A stretch of DNA of 64,000 bases from Persephonella atlantica (GCF_016617615.1 NZ_JAACYA010000001.1:434001-498000); one strand, 5' to 3'. Shown: positions 27,173-37,209, counted from the stretch's first letter. Program-made: numbers and translations. Notes: a model not told the origin generated them from the letters alone.

Positions 27173-27853
27173 TTAAATGTTATTGTTTTCCTTTTTGCAA
27201 AAAACTCCTATCACGACAAGACCGAGAAATGTTTTTTTCAAAAATCTGCTCTCATATCCATACTTATTAAAAAGTTCTCTCAGCTCATCTGGAGTCTTAG
27301 AGTTTATGACTGACTCCATAAAGTAATCATACTCCTCTTTGGAAAAAATTCTCTCTCCAACAGGCCTGAAAATCCTGTCAGCAAAGAAAAGAACTGCATT
27401 AAAGAGTATCTTACTGGGTTTTGATATGTCTAATATTCCAATATATCCCCCATTATTCAACACACGGGAGAACTCATTTATAGATTCTTCTGGCCTCAAA
27501 TGTCTGAACACAAGAGACATATATATAGACGAGACACTGCCGTCCTTAAAAGGAAGACTGTACGCTGATGCCTTCATAAAAAAGCTGTCCCTGTTTTTTT
27601 CTTTTGCCCTTCTCAGCATATTAAAAGACACATCAATACCAACAGGAAAGCAGTCTGAATATTCCTGCCTTATCTTTTTCACTATCTCCCCTGTTCCTGT
27701 TCCTACATCTACAGGAAATTTGCCTGCAGGCGTATTTTTAACCAGTATTTCCTGCCATCTGTCGATAAAACCAAAAGTAACAGACCTTAAAAATCTGTCA
27801 TATCTTTTAACAACACTATCAAATATGCTTTCTGCTAACTTTTCCTGAGCCAT
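27173..27853 (-). CDS. UbiE/MenG-like quinone methyltransferase
   Basis: A class I SAM-dependent methyltransferase of 226 residues. Motif I is PVDVGTGTGEIVKKI, followed by VGIDVSFNMLRRAKEK and the family-type ISKPSKILFNAV segment after the central sheet. It resembles UbiE/MenG, which C-methylates demethylmenaquinone or related quinones. The PFKDGSVSSIYMSLVFRHL stretch fits the family. The start is the ATG at 27853, one base after the cysS stop; a longer frame begins inside cysS but would add an unrelated tail. Quinone substrate is not determined. Confidence 0.8.
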   Translation of the reverse strand: MAQEKLAESIFDSVVKRYDRFLRSVTFGFIDRWQEILVKNTPAGKFPVDVGTGTGEIVKKIRQEYSDCFPVGIDVSFNMLRRAKEKNRDSFFMKASAYSLPFKDGSVSSIYMSLVFRHLRPEESINEFSRVLNNGGYIGILDISKPSKILFNAVLFFADRIFRPVGERIFSKEEYDYFMESVINSKTPDELRELFNKYGYESRFLKKTFLGLVVIGVFCKKENNNI

Positions 27854-27854
27854 A

Positions 27855-29345
27855 TTACTTTTTCTTCCATTTTGTTCCAACAGGGGTATCTTCAATAACA
27901 ATTCCCATTTCAGAAAGTTTATCCCTTATAAGGTCTGCAATATCAAAATTTTTCTGTTTTCTCGCAATATTTCTCACATCTAACAGCATCTGTATAAGCT
28001 CTTTCTCTTCCTTTTCTATCTCTTCTAAAACAGCCACCTTTTCCTGTACAACTTCTGATATGTCTTCTTTCTCAACGCACGGCTGGAGACTGTCAAACAG
28101 CCCAAATATATCTCTTCCTATTTTGTGTATTACTTCTTTTGCTTCCTTGTAAGACTCAAGGGCTTTTTTAGATATTCCCCCTTCTTTGACTGCTCTGTCT
28201 TTCAGTATGTTCATCTCCCTGACCAGTCCAAATATTGATGCTAAAGCTTCAGGTGTGTTAAAGTCGTCGCTCATGGCTGCATAAAATCCCTGCTCTGCTT
28301 TTGCTATTGCATCATACAGATGTCCTTCAAAATCTGGCTTCTCAGGAAGTTTCTGGAGTACCTCAAATTCATCCATAGCATTTTTCAGTCTTTCGTATGC
28401 TTTTTTAGTCTCTTCCATTTTTTCCCATGAAAAATCTAAAGGACTCCTGTAGTGAACAGATAAAACAAGAAGTCTGAGTATGTCAGGTTCATACTTTGAG
28501 TAAATCTCTTTTAGAGTTATGTAATTACCAAGGGACTTTGACATCTTCTGACCGTTTACTGTAACAAGACCGTTATGAATCCAGTATCTTGCAAATGGTT
28601 TATCAGACAGAGCTTCTGCCTGTGCAAGTTCGTTTTCGTGGTGGGGAAACGTCAGGTCTAAACCTCCACCGTGAATGTCTATAGTTTCTCCTAAATGCTT
28701 GAATATCATAGCACAGCACTCTGTATGCCAGCCTGGCCTTCCCTTTCCCCACGGTGAGTCCCACGCAGGTTCTCCTGCTTTTGAAGATTTCCAGAGGGCA
28801 AAATCTAATGGGTCTTTCTTTTTCTCTCCCGGTTCAACCCTTGCGCCTGCAATCAGCTCATCTACACTTCTTTTTGAAAGCTTTCCGTAATCTTTAAACT
28901 TTCTTACAGAAAAATAAACATCCCCTTCAACTTCATAGGCGTAGCCTTTCTCTATCAATTTCTGTATAAAATCTATAATATCAGGTATGTGGGTTGTAAC
29001 CCTTGGTTCAACGTCAGCTGGTTCAATGCGGAAATTCTCAGCGTCTTGAAAGTACTCTTTTATGTATCTGTCTGCAATAACCGTAAAAGGAACACACTCA
29101 TTTTTTGCCCTGTTTATTATCTTGTCATCAACATCTGTAAAGTTTCTGACAAACTTTACGTTATATCCTAAATACCTGAGATATCTCCTTATCATATCAA
29201 AAACTATCAGACTTCTGCCGTGCCCCACATGGTTAACATCGTAAACGGTAACCCCACAGGTGTATATCTTTACCTCACCGGGATTTATAGGAACAAATTC
29301 CTCTTTTTTCCCTGAAAGTGTGTTGTATATCTTTAAACTCATCAT
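27855..29345 (-). CDS. cysS: Cysteinyl-tRNA synthetase
   Basis: CysRS (496 residues) of standard length. [17 protein letters not shown] carries the zinc Cys and the HIGH-type motif, [24 protein letters not shown] contains further zinc ligands, and KMSKSLGN is the KMSKS loop. The C-terminal DALR-type helical domain is present. Two ATGs follow each other (29345 and 29342); GGAGG lies 4 and 7 nt before them, so the second may be the true start. It heads a minus operon with the methyltransferase, DHQ synthase II, MCE and Crp/Fnr genes. Confidence 0.96.
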   Translation of the reverse strand: MMSLKIYNTLSGKKEEFVPINPGEVKIYTCGVTVYDVNHVGHGRSLIVFDMIRRYLRYLGYNVKFVRNFTDVDDKIINRAKNECVPFTVIADRYIKEYFQDAENFRIEPADVEPRVTTHIPDIIDFIQKLIEKGYAYEVEGDVYFSVRKFKDYGKLSKRSVDELIAGARVEPGEKKKDPLDFALWKSSKAGEPAWDSPWGKGRPGWHTECCAMIFKHLGETIDIHGGGLDLTFPHHENELAQAEALSDKPFARYWIHNGLVTVNGQKMSKSLGNYITLKEIYSKYEPDILRLLVLSVHYRSPLDFSWEKMEETKKAYERLKNAMDEFEVLQKLPEKPDFEGHLYDAIAKAEQGFYAAMSDDFNTPEALASIFGLVREMNILKDRAVKEGGISKKALESYKEAKEVIHKIGRDIFGLFDSLQPCVEKEDISEVVQEKVAVLEEIEKEEKELIQMLLDVRNIARKQKNFDIADLIRDKLSEMGIVIEDTPVGTKWKKK

Positions 29346-29361
29346 TCCACCTCCAGTTGTT

Positions 29362-29375
29362 GTTATAATTATAAC
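29362..29375. promoter_or_regulatory. Palindromic -10-like site between divergent genes
   Basis: GTTATAATTATAAC is a perfect 14-base palindrome in the gap between cysS (minus) and the zinc-ribbon gene (plus). It contains TATAAT on both strands, so it could be a symmetric, two-directional -10 element or an operator. No convincing -35 element is present on either side. Confidence 0.35.
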
Positions 29376-29418
29376 CTAATTTTATATTTAATAGAGAAAA
29401 CATAAAAAGGAGGAGCTT

Positions 29419-29892
29419 ATGAACAACAGAAAAGACAGACTCTTGCAGGAGTACATCCACGACCCATACTTCACAAAGGAAAAGTATCACGACCCTTCAG
29501 TGTGTGAAAGATGTGGTGTTGTGTTTCATGAAGGGATTTTCCAGTGGATTGAGCCTCCTCCACCTAATGCTGAAAAGATGGTATGTCCTGCATGTAGAAG
29601 AATAGAGGATAGGTACGAAGGTGGAGTGGTTGTGCTTGAGGGAGAGTTTTTACAGACACATAAAGATGAAATTATTAACCGTATAAAGAACGTTGAAGAA
29701 GAAGAGATGGCATACAGACCTTTGGAGAGAATAATCGAGATAAAAGAAGAAGATGGAAAGTTGGTAATAACAACAACTTATGAACATCTTGCGAGAAGGA
29801 TTGGTGAAGCTGTTCACAGAGCCTACAAGGGAAATCTTAACTTCCAGTATCCTGAAGGAGCAAAATACATAAGGGTTCACTGGGAAAGATAA
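29419..29892 (+). CDS. BCAM0308-like zinc-ribbon protein
   Basis: The 157-residue protein has a four-cysteine zinc ribbon (VCERCGVVFHEG and MVCPACRRIEDRY), then a conserved region (EGEFLQTHKDEIINRIKNVE) and a C-terminal alpha-beta part ending in KYIRVHWER. From memory this matches a small family annotated BCAM0308, with some likeness to the zinc domain of the ribosome export factor NMD3. No function is established. AGGAGG lies upstream of the ATG. The hyuA gene follows after 7 nt, so the two are probably co-transcribed. Confidence 0.65.
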   Translation: MNNRKDRLLQEYIHDPYFTKEKYHDPSVCERCGVVFHEGIFQWIEPPPPNAEKMVCPACRRIEDRYEGGVVVLEGEFLQTHKDEIINRIKNVEEEEMAYRPLERIIEIKEEDGKLVITTTYEHLARRIGEAVHRAYKGNLNFQYPEGAKYIRVHWER

Positions 29893-29899
29893 GAGTTAG

Positions 29900-31876
29900 A
29901 TGATAAAAGTTGGAGTTGATACAGGGGGAACATTTACAGATTTTGTCTTTTATAAGGAAGGAAAGTGGAACATACTCAAAGTGCTGTCTACCCCCCACAA
30001 CCCTGCAGAAGCTGTGCTGGAAGGAATTAGCAGAATAAGAGGAGAAGAAAGCTGTGATATAACCCACGGCTCTACCGTTGCAACAAATGCTGTTTTAGAG
30101 AGAAAAGGTGCAAAAACGGCATTCATAACAAACAGGGGATTTGAAAATTTAATACACATAGGAAGACAGAGTAGAAAAAGATTGTATGACCTATTTTATA
30201 AAAGGGGAGAGCATATAATACCTGAAAACCTCAGACTGGGAATTGAGTGCAGAATAAATGCAAAAGGTGAGATAGTACAGGACATTACAGATGCAGACAT
30301 TGACAGAATTATCAAAATCTTGAAAGATAAAAATGTTGAATCAGTTGCCGTTTCTTTTCTGTTTTCATTTTTAAATCCAGAGCATGAAAAAGTTGTTAAA
30401 AAACGACTGTCCGATGAAGGTTTCTATGTTTCTGCTTCCCATGAGATAGTTCCTGAGTTTAGAGAATACGAAAGGTCTATAACAACTGTCATAAATAGCT
30501 ATGTTATGCCTAAAATGTCAGAGTATTTATCTGATATACAGAGTAATCTGTTAGAAAAGGACAGTTTCAGAATAATCCAGTCCAGCGGTGGTGTTATATC
30601 TCCAGAAACAGCCAAAAGAGAACCTGTCAGAACAGTTCTTTCAGGACCAGCAGGTGGGGTGGTGGGAGCATTCTATATAGGAAGGATGATTGGTAAAGAC
30701 AAACTTATAACATTTGATATGGGAGGAACATCAACAGATGTATCTCTGATTGATGGAAAGATACCATTCACAACAGAAGCAGAGATATCAGACTTTCCCA
30801 TTAAGGTGCCTATGATAGAGATACATACTGTTGGGGCTGGAGGAGGTTCAATAGCATATATGGATGAAGGTGGAGCTTTAAGGGTAGGACCTGAAAGTGC
30901 TGGAGCAGACCCTGGTCCCGTATGTTACGGTAAAGGAGAAAAGCTCACAGTAACAGATGCAAATCTATACCTGGGTAGACTTATTCCTGAGTTTTTCTTG
31001 GGTGGAAATATGAAGATAGACAAAAATAGAGTGAAAGATTTTTTTAACTACTACAGCAATCGGTGGAAAATAGATAGCAGAAAGTTAGCAGAAGGAATAA
31101 TTTCCATAGCAAACACAAAAATGGAAAGGGCCGTAAAGAAAATATCCATTGAGAGAGGATACGACCCAAGAAAGCTTAGTCTCTTTACCTATGGTGGAGC
31201 AGGAGGAATGCACGCTGTTTTCCTTGCAAGGATGTTAGAAATACCAGAAGTTATTGTTCCCAAAAATCCTGGCATATTTTCAGCTTTTGGAATGCTTCTG
31301 TCTGACATAATAAAGGATTACTCACTGACAGTAATGTTAAGAGGAGATAATTCAGAGTACAAACATATACAAAAACTGTTTTTTGTGCTTGAGGAAAAAG
31401 CAATTTCTGATATGAAGAATGAAAAAATCTCTATAAAAGAGATAAAATTAGAACATTACCTTGATGTAAGATATCAGGGGCAGTCTTTTGAGCTGGTTGT
31501 TCCCTTTGACAGGAACTTTGTAGAACATTTTCACAGATTACACGAGAAAAATTATGGTTACAGGATAGAGGATAGGGAAATTGAGATTGTAAATATAAGG
31601 CTCAGAGCTGTTGGAGTAACAGAAAAACCTGAGATTGAAAAGATAGAAGAAGGAAAAAATACTCCTTCAAAAGATGCATTAATAGGAAAGAAAAAGGTTA
31701 TTTTTGATGGAAAAGATTATGATACTCCTGTTTTTATTAGGGAAAAGCTCCTTGCAGGTAATACCATAAAAGGACCTGCAGTTATTGTTGAATATTCTTC
31801 CACCACGGTTATTCCTCCAGGTTCCCACCTGCATATAGATATTTACGGAAATATGATAATAGATACATTTGTATGA
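29900..31876 (+). CDS. Hydantoinase/oxoprolinase subunit A (HyuA-like)
   Basis: At 658 residues this is the ATP-binding subunit of the hydantoinase A / 5-oxoprolinase / acetone carboxylase family. It starts with GVDTGGTFTDFV (actin-type phosphate loop), continues with ITHGSTVATNAVLERKGAK, the LSGPAGGVVGAFY segment, FDMGGTSTDVSL and HTVGAGGGSIAYMD, and ends with the oxoprolinase-type C-terminal barrel. Such enzymes hydrolyse cyclic amide substrates with ATP. HyuB is encoded two genes on, separated by a small membrane protein. The substrate is not predictable; 5-oxoproline is one candidate. Confidence 0.9.
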   Translation: MIKVGVDTGGTFTDFVFYKEGKWNILKVLSTPHNPAEAVLEGISRIRGEESCDITHGSTVATNAVLERKGAKTAFITNRGFENLIHIGRQSRKRLYDLFYKRGEHIIPENLRLGIECRINAKGEIVQDITDADIDRIIKILKDKNVESVAVSFLFSFLNPEHEKVVKKRLSDEGFYVSASHEIVPEFREYERSITTVINSYVMPKMSEYLSDIQSNLLEKDSFRIIQSSGGVISPETAKREPVRTVLSGPAGGVVGAFYIGRMIGKDKLITFDMGGTSTDVSLIDGKIPFTTEAEISDFPIKVPMIEIHTVGAGGGSIAYMDEGGALRVGPESAGADPGPVCYGKGEKLTVTDANLYLGRLIPEFFLGGNMKIDKNRVKDFFNYYSNRWKIDSRKLAEGIISIANTKMERAVKKISIERGYDPRKLSLFTYGGAGGMHAVFLARMLEIPEVIVPKNPGIFSAFGMLLSDIIKDYSLTVMLRGDNSEYKHIQKLFFVLEEKAISDMKNEKISIKEIKLEHYLDVRYQGQSFELVVPFDRNFVEHFHRLHEKNYGYRIEDREIEIVNIRLRAVGVTEKPEIEKIEEGKNTPSKDALIGKKKVIFDGKDYDTPVFIREKLLAGNTIKGPAVIVEYSSTTVIPPGSHLHIDIYGNMIIDTFV

Positions 31877-32397
31877 TGAGTAAACTACTGTTTATACCTT
31901 TTGGGCTGTGGCTTGTTTTTGCTGGGAGCGTAAGTACATATCTATTTTACAGACTGGTAAGAATATTTTTCTGGAAAAAGGCAGAAGGAAAAATAATAAA
32001 ATCCAAACTAAAGAAAGACAGCTCAACTATCTCTTATGATACATACCTTCCTGATATTAAGTACGAATACACTGTTAAAGGTAAAAAATTTGTAGGAAAC
32101 AGGATATTTATTAGTGATTTTGAGTCTGACAAAAACACTATACAGAGACTGATAGATAAATTTCCTGAGGGGAGCAAAGTAAAAGTGTTTTACAACCCTT
32201 TTAGACCTTCAGAATCAATACTCTTAAGGAGCTACCACTCTGGTATGTTTATACAACTACTTGTTTTTTTCAGTATGCTTTCTGTTTTTATTTTCACCCT
32301 TGTTTTTGAAATAATATATTACGGCAGTGATATCTCAGGCATAGCTGAATTTGTAAAAAACCTTCTGCACAGACTGATATACGGAGAAGAGCAATGA
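31873..32397 (+). CDS. DUF3592 membrane protein
   Basis: The 174-residue protein has an N-terminal membrane helix (about 3-27), a soluble beta-rich centre (DIKYEYTVKGKKFVGNRIF, FPEGSKVKVFYNPFRPSESI), and a second membrane helix (about 118-140). The VKVFYNP motif after a beta domain is the hallmark of DUF3592. Its ATG overlaps the hyuA stop by 4 nt and its own stop overlaps the hyuB ATG by 4 nt, so it is translated in step with both. Function unknown; it might tether or regulate the hydantoinase at the membrane. Confidence 0.75.
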   Translation: MMSKLLFIPFGLWLVFAGSVSTYLFYRLVRIFFWKKAEGKIIKSKLKKDSSTISYDTYLPDIKYEYTVKGKKFVGNRIFISDFESDKNTIQRLIDKFPEGSKVKVFYNPFRPSESILLRSYHSGMFIQLLVFFSMLSVFIFTLVFEIIYYGSDISGIAEFVKNLLHRLIYGEEQ

Positions 32398-33953
32398 CTG
32401 ACCCTATACTCTTAGAAATTTTTAAGAATAAGCTTTCTTCCATAGCTGAAGAAATGGGGTTAAACCTTCAAAAAACAGCATACTCACCAAATATAAAAGA
32501 GAGAAAAGATTTCTCCTGTGCTATATTTGACAGTTCTGGCAGACTTGTTGCTCAGGCGGCACACATTCCTGTTCATTTAGGCTCTATGCCTGAATCTGTA
32601 AAATCAGCCTTAAAGAAAATAGATTTTAAAGAAGGTGATATGGTCGTCCTAAACGACCCATATGCAGGAGGAACCCATCTGCCAGACATTACTCTGGTTG
32701 CACCTGTTTTTTATAAAGGAAAACTGCTGTTTTTTGTTGCGAACAGAGCCCACCACGCAGATGTAGGGGGAATATCTGCAGGCTCAATGCCACTCTCAAC
32801 ATCTATATTTCAGGAAGGGATTATCATTCCACCTGTAAAACTTGTTAAAGAAGGAAAGATAGACAGGGAGATATTAGAGTTTATAAAATCAAATGTAAGA
32901 ACACCAGACGAGAGGGAAGGAGATTTTTTTGCCCAGATTTCTGCAAACATCACAGGGATAAGGAGACTGAATGAACTTATCAGCAGATACACAGAGGATA
33001 CAGTCATAGAGTATGTTAATGCATTGAACGATTACTCTGAAAAAATGATGAGGAACAAAATATCCCAGATACCTGATGGCGACTACTCATTTACAGATTA
33101 CATAGAAGACGATGGGGCAGGAAACAGGGATATAAAAATATCTGTGGACATAAAAATAAAAGGTAGCGATGCTGTTGTTGATTTTTCAAACAGTGCTCCC
33201 CAGACAGAAGGAAGCCTTAATGCAGTCAGAGCAATAACACTTTCTGCCGTTTATTATGTATTCAGGTCTTTACTACATGATGATATTCCCGTTAACGATG
33301 GGTGTTTCAGACCTGTAAAGGTTATAACAAAAAAAGGAACAGTTGTAGACTGCACACATCCTTCCCCTGTATCAGGAGGAAACGTTGAAACGTCACAGAG
33401 AATTGTTGATGTTGTCTTAGGAGCATTATCACAGGCTATACCAGAAGAAATTCCAGCAGCCAGTCAGGGAACAATGAACAATGTCACAATAGGAGGTATT
33501 AATCCTGACACTGGTAAACCTTTTACTTACTACGAAACCATCGGCGGAGGTATGGGAGGATTTGCAGGTGGAAATGGTGAGTCTGGCATCCAATCACATA
33601 TGACAAACACTATGAACACTCCCATTGAAGCATTAGAGTTTGAGTATCCACTGATGGTTGTCCAGTACAGCCTGAGGAAAAACTCTGGAGGAAATGGACT
33701 GTTTAAGGGAGGAGATGGAATTATTAGAGCTATAAGATTTCTGTGTGATGTTGAGGTGACGGTAATTTCAGAGAGAAGAAGGATACCACCCTACGGGCTG
33801 TTTGGAGGAGAACCGGGAGAGGTTGGGGAAAACATAGTTATCCACAAGGGAAAAAAGATAAAAGAAGGTGGAAAGTTCCACAGAAAACTAAAAAAAGGAG
33901 ACAGTCTTATAATTAAAACTCCTGGAGGGGGTGGATACGGAAAGGTTACTTAA
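32394..33953 (+). CDS. Hydantoinase/oxoprolinase subunit B (HyuB-like)
   Basis: This is the partner subunit of HyuA, 519 residues, of normal length. Family stretches are NIKERKDFSCAIFD, GSMPESVKSAL, LNDPYAGGTHLPDITLVAPV, NRAHHADVGGISAGSMP with its metal-type His/Asp residues, and the C-terminal YETIGGGMGGF and LKKGDSLIIKTPGGGGYG. Together with HyuA it should form the ATP-dependent amidohydrolase. It overlaps the DUF3592 gene by 4 nt and converges with the cyclophilin gene with an 8-nt overlap. Confidence 0.9.
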   Translation: MTDPILLEIFKNKLSSIAEEMGLNLQKTAYSPNIKERKDFSCAIFDSSGRLVAQAAHIPVHLGSMPESVKSALKKIDFKEGDMVVLNDPYAGGTHLPDITLVAPVFYKGKLLFFVANRAHHADVGGISAGSMPLSTSIFQEGIIIPPVKLVKEGKIDREILEFIKSNVRTPDEREGDFFAQISANITGIRRLNELISRYTEDTVIEYVNALNDYSEKMMRNKISQIPDGDYSFTDYIEDDGAGNRDIKISVDIKIKGSDAVVDFSNSAPQTEGSLNAVRAITLSAVYYVFRSLLHDDIPVNDGCFRPVKVITKKGTVVDCTHPSPVSGGNVETSQRIVDVVLGALSQAIPEEIPAASQGTMNNVTIGGINPDTGKPFTYYETIGGGMGGFAGGNGESGIQSHMTNTMNTPIEALEFEYPLMVVQYSLRKNSGGNGLFKGGDGIIRAIRFLCDVEVTVISERRRIPPYGLFGGEPGEVGENIVIHKGKKIKEGGKFHRKLKKGDSLIIKTPGGGGYGKVT

Positions 33954-34518
33954 CCTTTTCAACAATCTCCATCTTTTCTATAATCACTGGCTTTACAGGA
34001 ACGTTCATCATCCATCCAACATTCACAACAGGAACATTGCCTATCTCATCAACAACATCAATACCTTTGACAACCTTCCCAAACACAGTATATCCCCATT
34101 TCTGCGGATTTTTTCCATAATCTAAATAGGTATTATCAACTAAATTTATAAAAAACTGTGTTGTTGCACTGTGAGGGTCTGAAGTTCTGGCCATTGCAAT
34201 TGTTCCTCTGACATTTGACAGTCCATTATCAGATTCATTTTCTACCGGTGGATGGGTAGGTTTTCTGTACTTTAGATTTTTATCAAATCCTCCTCCCTGA
34301 ATAACAAAGCCTTTCACAACTCTGTGAAATATCAGACCGTCGTAAAATTTCTCTTTCACATAAGTGAGAAAATTTTTCACAGTTTTTGGAGCTTTGTCAG
34401 GGTAAAGCTCCACATAGATATCCCCCATATTTGTTTTTATCAAAACAATGGGATTCTTTTCTTCAGCAGCGGCAAAAGAAAATAAAGACAGCATTAACAA
34501 AAGTAAAATCTTTTTCAT
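33946..34518 (-). CDS. Exported peptidyl-prolyl cis-trans isomerase (cyclophilin type)
   Basis: The 190-residue protein has a signal peptide (KKILLLLMLSLFSFAAA) and a full cyclophilin domain: FHRVVKGFVIQGGGFD with the catalytic Arg, the NVRGTIAMARTSDPHSATTQ stretch with FFINLVDN, and YTVFGKVVKGIDVVDEI. It should speed up proline isomerisation of proteins in the periplasm. It follows pdxJ by 10 nt on the same strand. Confidence 0.93.
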   Translation of the reverse strand: MKKILLLLMLSLFSFAAAEEKNPIVLIKTNMGDIYVELYPDKAPKTVKNFLTYVKEKFYDGLIFHRVVKGFVIQGGGFDKNLKYRKPTHPPVENESDNGLSNVRGTIAMARTSDPHSATTQFFINLVDNTYLDYGKNPQKWGYTVFGKVVKGIDVVDEIGNVPVVNVGWMMNVPVKPVIIEKMEIVEKVK

Positions 34519-34528
34519 CTTATCACCT

Positions 34529-35260
34529 CTACAGTTTTGTCCTTGCTTGTGTTATAAGTCTTTTCATTTTTCTTACAGCTTCATCAAGACCCCAAAATAC
34601 AGAGTTGGCTATTATTGAATGACCTATATTCAGCTCCTCTATTTCCGGAACAGCAGCTACAGGCTGAACATTAGTGTAAGTCAGACCATGACCAGCGAAC
34701 ACTTTTAAATTTTTTTCTTTAGCATAAACAGATGCTTTTTTTATCCTGTCTAACTCTTCCATCTTTCTTTTTTCCGTTTCTGCGTTTGCATACTCTCCAG
34801 TGTGAAGCTCCACCGCATCAACACCTACATAAACAGAAGCATCTATCTGGTCAGCATCAGGGTCTATAAAAAGGGCAACATCTATACCCTTACTTTTCAG
34901 CTCAGACACAAAATCTTTAAGAAAATCCTTCATAGAGACAACATCAAGTCCTCCTTCCGTGGTAATTTCTTCCCTTTTTTCTGGAACAAGTGTTACCCTT
35001 TCAGGTTTTACCTCTACAGCTATCTTTTTCATCTCTTCTGTAGGAGCCATCTCCATGTTAAGAGGTATTCTTTTTATGGTACATCTAAGCCTGAAAACAT
35101 CCTCGTCCTGAATGTGTCTCCTGTCTTCCCTCAGATGGAAAGTAATCTGGTCTGCCCCTGCATCCTGAGCAATAAGTGCACCTTTCACAGGGTCAGGTTC
35201 ATAAGTCATTCTTGCCTGTCTTATTGTTGCAATGTGGTCTATGTTTACTCCCAGTCTCAT
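34529..35260 (-). CDS. pdxJ: Pyridoxine 5'-phosphate synthase
   Basis: PdxJ (243 residues) joins 1-deoxy-D-xylulose 5-phosphate and 3-amino-2-oxopropyl phosphate in the DXP-dependent vitamin B6 pathway. Motifs are [17 protein letters not shown] at the N-terminus, [63 protein letters not shown], and HGLTYTNV plus [16 protein letters not shown] at the C-terminus. The TIM-barrel length is normal. It diverges from the amidase gene. Confidence 0.96.
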   Translation of the reverse strand: MRLGVNIDHIATIRQARMTYEPDPVKGALIAQDAGADQITFHLREDRRHIQDEDVFRLRCTIKRIPLNMEMAPTEEMKKIAVEVKPERVTLVPEKREEITTEGGLDVVSMKDFLKDFVSELKSKGIDVALFIDPDADQIDASVYVGVDAVELHTGEYANAETEKRKMEELDRIKKASVYAKEKNLKVFAGHGLTYTNVQPVAAVPEIEELNIGHSIIANSVFWGLDEAVRKMKRLITQARTKL

Positions 35261-35327
35261 TCTTCCCTCTCTAAAGGTTTATTTCATACTACCGATAAAT
35301 AAAGGTAAAAACAAATCAGGGAATATA

Positions 35328-36452
35328 ATGCTAAAGAAAATTTTAATCTTTATACTGCTCTGTGTAAATACAGCACTTGCTCTAAAGCTAAAACATGCAG
35401 AGCATTCTGACTTTTACAGGGTTGTTATAGAAACAGAAAAACCTGTAAAGTTTGAGGAGATACCTTTTTTAGATTCACGAATTTTTGTTGTCAGCATCAG
35501 TGCAAAATCAAAAAAAATAAGTAAAAAGATACTGAAGAAAAAGTATGTCAAAAGTTTAGACATTATATACTCAGCAGATTCCACGAAGTTTGTTTTTGAA
35601 GTGTCAAGCAAAGTAAAAGGATACAAAATATACACACTGAAAAAACCATTCAGAATCGTTATTGATTTAGTAAAAGAGAAAAAAAGAGAAGCAAAAAAAA
35701 CATCCATATCTGACGACCCTATCTTTGAGATAATTATGGGTTATGAATTAAAAGAAAAAAAACATAATGTTTCTATAAACTTTAATGAGAAAAAGATTAT
35801 CGTTATAGACCCGGGACATGGAGGAAAAGACCCTGGAGCTATTGCCAACGGTTTAAAGGAGAAAGATGTTAACCTAAAGATTGCACGGAAACTGAAAGAG
35901 ATATTAGAAAAAGACCCAAGATTTAAAGTTTATCTAACGAGAAATTCTGACAGATACATAAAGCTTTACGACAGAACAGTTTTTGCTGTAAAGAAAAAAG
36001 CTGACCTGTTTATCAGTATTCACTGTAATTCATCTCCTACACGAACAGAGTCAGGAACATACATATACACCTTAAATCTGAGAGGAGCACGCTCAAAATT
36101 AGCAAGGCTTGTTGAACAGAGAGAAAACAAAGCTGTTATAGATTACGTGAGGGTCAGTTCAAATCCTGTAGTAAACAGAATTGTTGCAGACCTTGCAATA
36201 AGCACAACAATGACAGAAGGGAGAAGATTTGCCTATTATCTGAAAAAATATCTAAAGAATATAACAGATTTTAGAGATATAGACAGTGCAAACTTTGCAG
36301 TCTTGAAAACTCCGGGAATTCCTTCTGTATTGATTGAAACATTATATCTGACAGACCCTGCAGACGCACAGCTTCTAAAAAATGATAAATTTATAGAGAA
36401 TTTCAGTTATAGTATATACAATGCCATAACAGATTATTTTTTTAAGGAATAG
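35328..36452 (+). CDS. N-acetylmuramoyl-L-alanine amidase (AmiC type)
   Basis: The protein is 374 residues from the ATG at 35328, which has AGGGA upstream and yields the signal peptide KKILIFILLCVNTALA. It has an AMIN-like beta domain (about 20-125) and a zinc-dependent Amidase_3 domain: IVIDPGHGGKDPGA, the Glu in LKEKDVNLKIARKL, and FISIHCNSSPTRTESG; the C-terminal SVLIETLYLTDPADAQLL carries the catalytic Glu. It cuts stem peptides from peptidoglycan during division. An in-frame ATG at 35232 lies inside the divergent pdxJ gene and is not favoured. Confidence 0.9.
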   Translation: MLKKILIFILLCVNTALALKLKHAEHSDFYRVVIETEKPVKFEEIPFLDSRIFVVSISAKSKKISKKILKKKYVKSLDIIYSADSTKFVFEVSSKVKGYKIYTLKKPFRIVIDLVKEKKREAKKTSISDDPIFEIIMGYELKEKKHNVSINFNEKKIIVIDPGHGGKDPGAIANGLKEKDVNLKIARKLKEILEKDPRFKVYLTRNSDRYIKLYDRTVFAVKKKADLFISIHCNSSPTRTESGTYIYTLNLRGARSKLARLVEQRENKAVIDYVRVSSNPVVNRIVADLAISTTMTEGRRFAYYLKKYLKNITDFRDIDSANFAVLKTPGIPSVLIETLYLTDPADAQLLKNDKFIENFSYSIYNAITDYFFKE

Positions 36453-36453
36453 T

Positions 36454-37209
36454 ATGATTGTTGGTATAGACATTGGAAATACGACAGTTGAGATAGGTTT
36501 TATATATTCAAAGGAAAAAATAAAAAGCTATAAATTAAAAACAGACATCAATAAAACTGCCGATGACTGGTTCTTAGACTTTTACCAGATAACAAAGTTG
36601 GAAGGCAAAGAGATAAAGGATTTTGTTGTTTCTTCCGTGGTTCCCCAAGTAGAAACAAAGATATCAAAAGCCGTTAAAAGGTTGTCAAACAAAAACCCAC
36701 TGATTATAGGTAAAGATATATATATCCCTATAAAAAATAATTACAAAAATCCAGAAGAAGTAGGAATAGACAGACTTGTTAACGCGTATGCCACTATTGA
36801 GGAGTACGGATATCCTTCTGTCGTGATAGATTTTGGGACTGCTATAACGTTTGATGTCATAAGTGTAGAAGGCGAATACGAAGGAGGGGCTATATTTCCC
36901 GGTATTGAAGCAAGCATTAATGCACTTTTTTCAAAGACGGCAAAACTTCCTGCAGTTGATCTGTCTCAGATTAAAGGCGTTGTTGGTAAAACAACTTCTC
37001 AGAGCATAAAATCCGGCATATACTACGGATACCTTTCACTTGTTGAAGGTATGATTGACCGAATAAACAGAGAAACAGGATACAAAAACAAGGTTGTAAT
37101 AACAGGAGGAAACGGCAAACTGATATCAGAAGGTATAAAAGTGCCCAGCATACACGACAGATACCTTACGATGAAAGGAATACTTTTCATATATATGCAA
37201 AGTATCTGA
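36454..37209 (+). CDS. coaX: Type III pantothenate kinase
   Basis: CoaX (251 residues) phosphorylates pantothenate, the first step of coenzyme A synthesis. It has the ASKHA-type GIDIGNTTVEIGF loop, the EVGIDRLVNAYA motif, VIDFGTAITFDVI, GGAIFPGIEAS and the C-terminal VVITGGNGKLISEG segment. The type III enzymes are not inhibited by CoA. It starts 1 nt after the amidase gene. Confidence 0.95.
   Translation: MIVGIDIGNTTVEIGFIYSKEKIKSYKLKTDINKTADDWFLDFYQITKLEGKEIKDFVVSSVVPQVETKISKAVKRLSNKNPLIIGKDIYIPIKNNYKNPEEVGIDRLVNAYATIEEYGYPSVVIDFGTAITFDVISVEGEYEGGAIFPGIEASINALFSKTAKLPAVDLSQIKGVVGKTTSQSIKSGIYYGYLSLVEGMIDRINRETGYKNKVVITGGNGKLISEGIKVPSIHDRYLTMKGILFIYMQSI

Noticed and set aside
35232-35327. 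Upstream start for the AmiC-type amidase
   Set aside because: It lies within the divergent pdxJ gene, and the ATG at 35328 gives a proper signal peptide and ribosome site.
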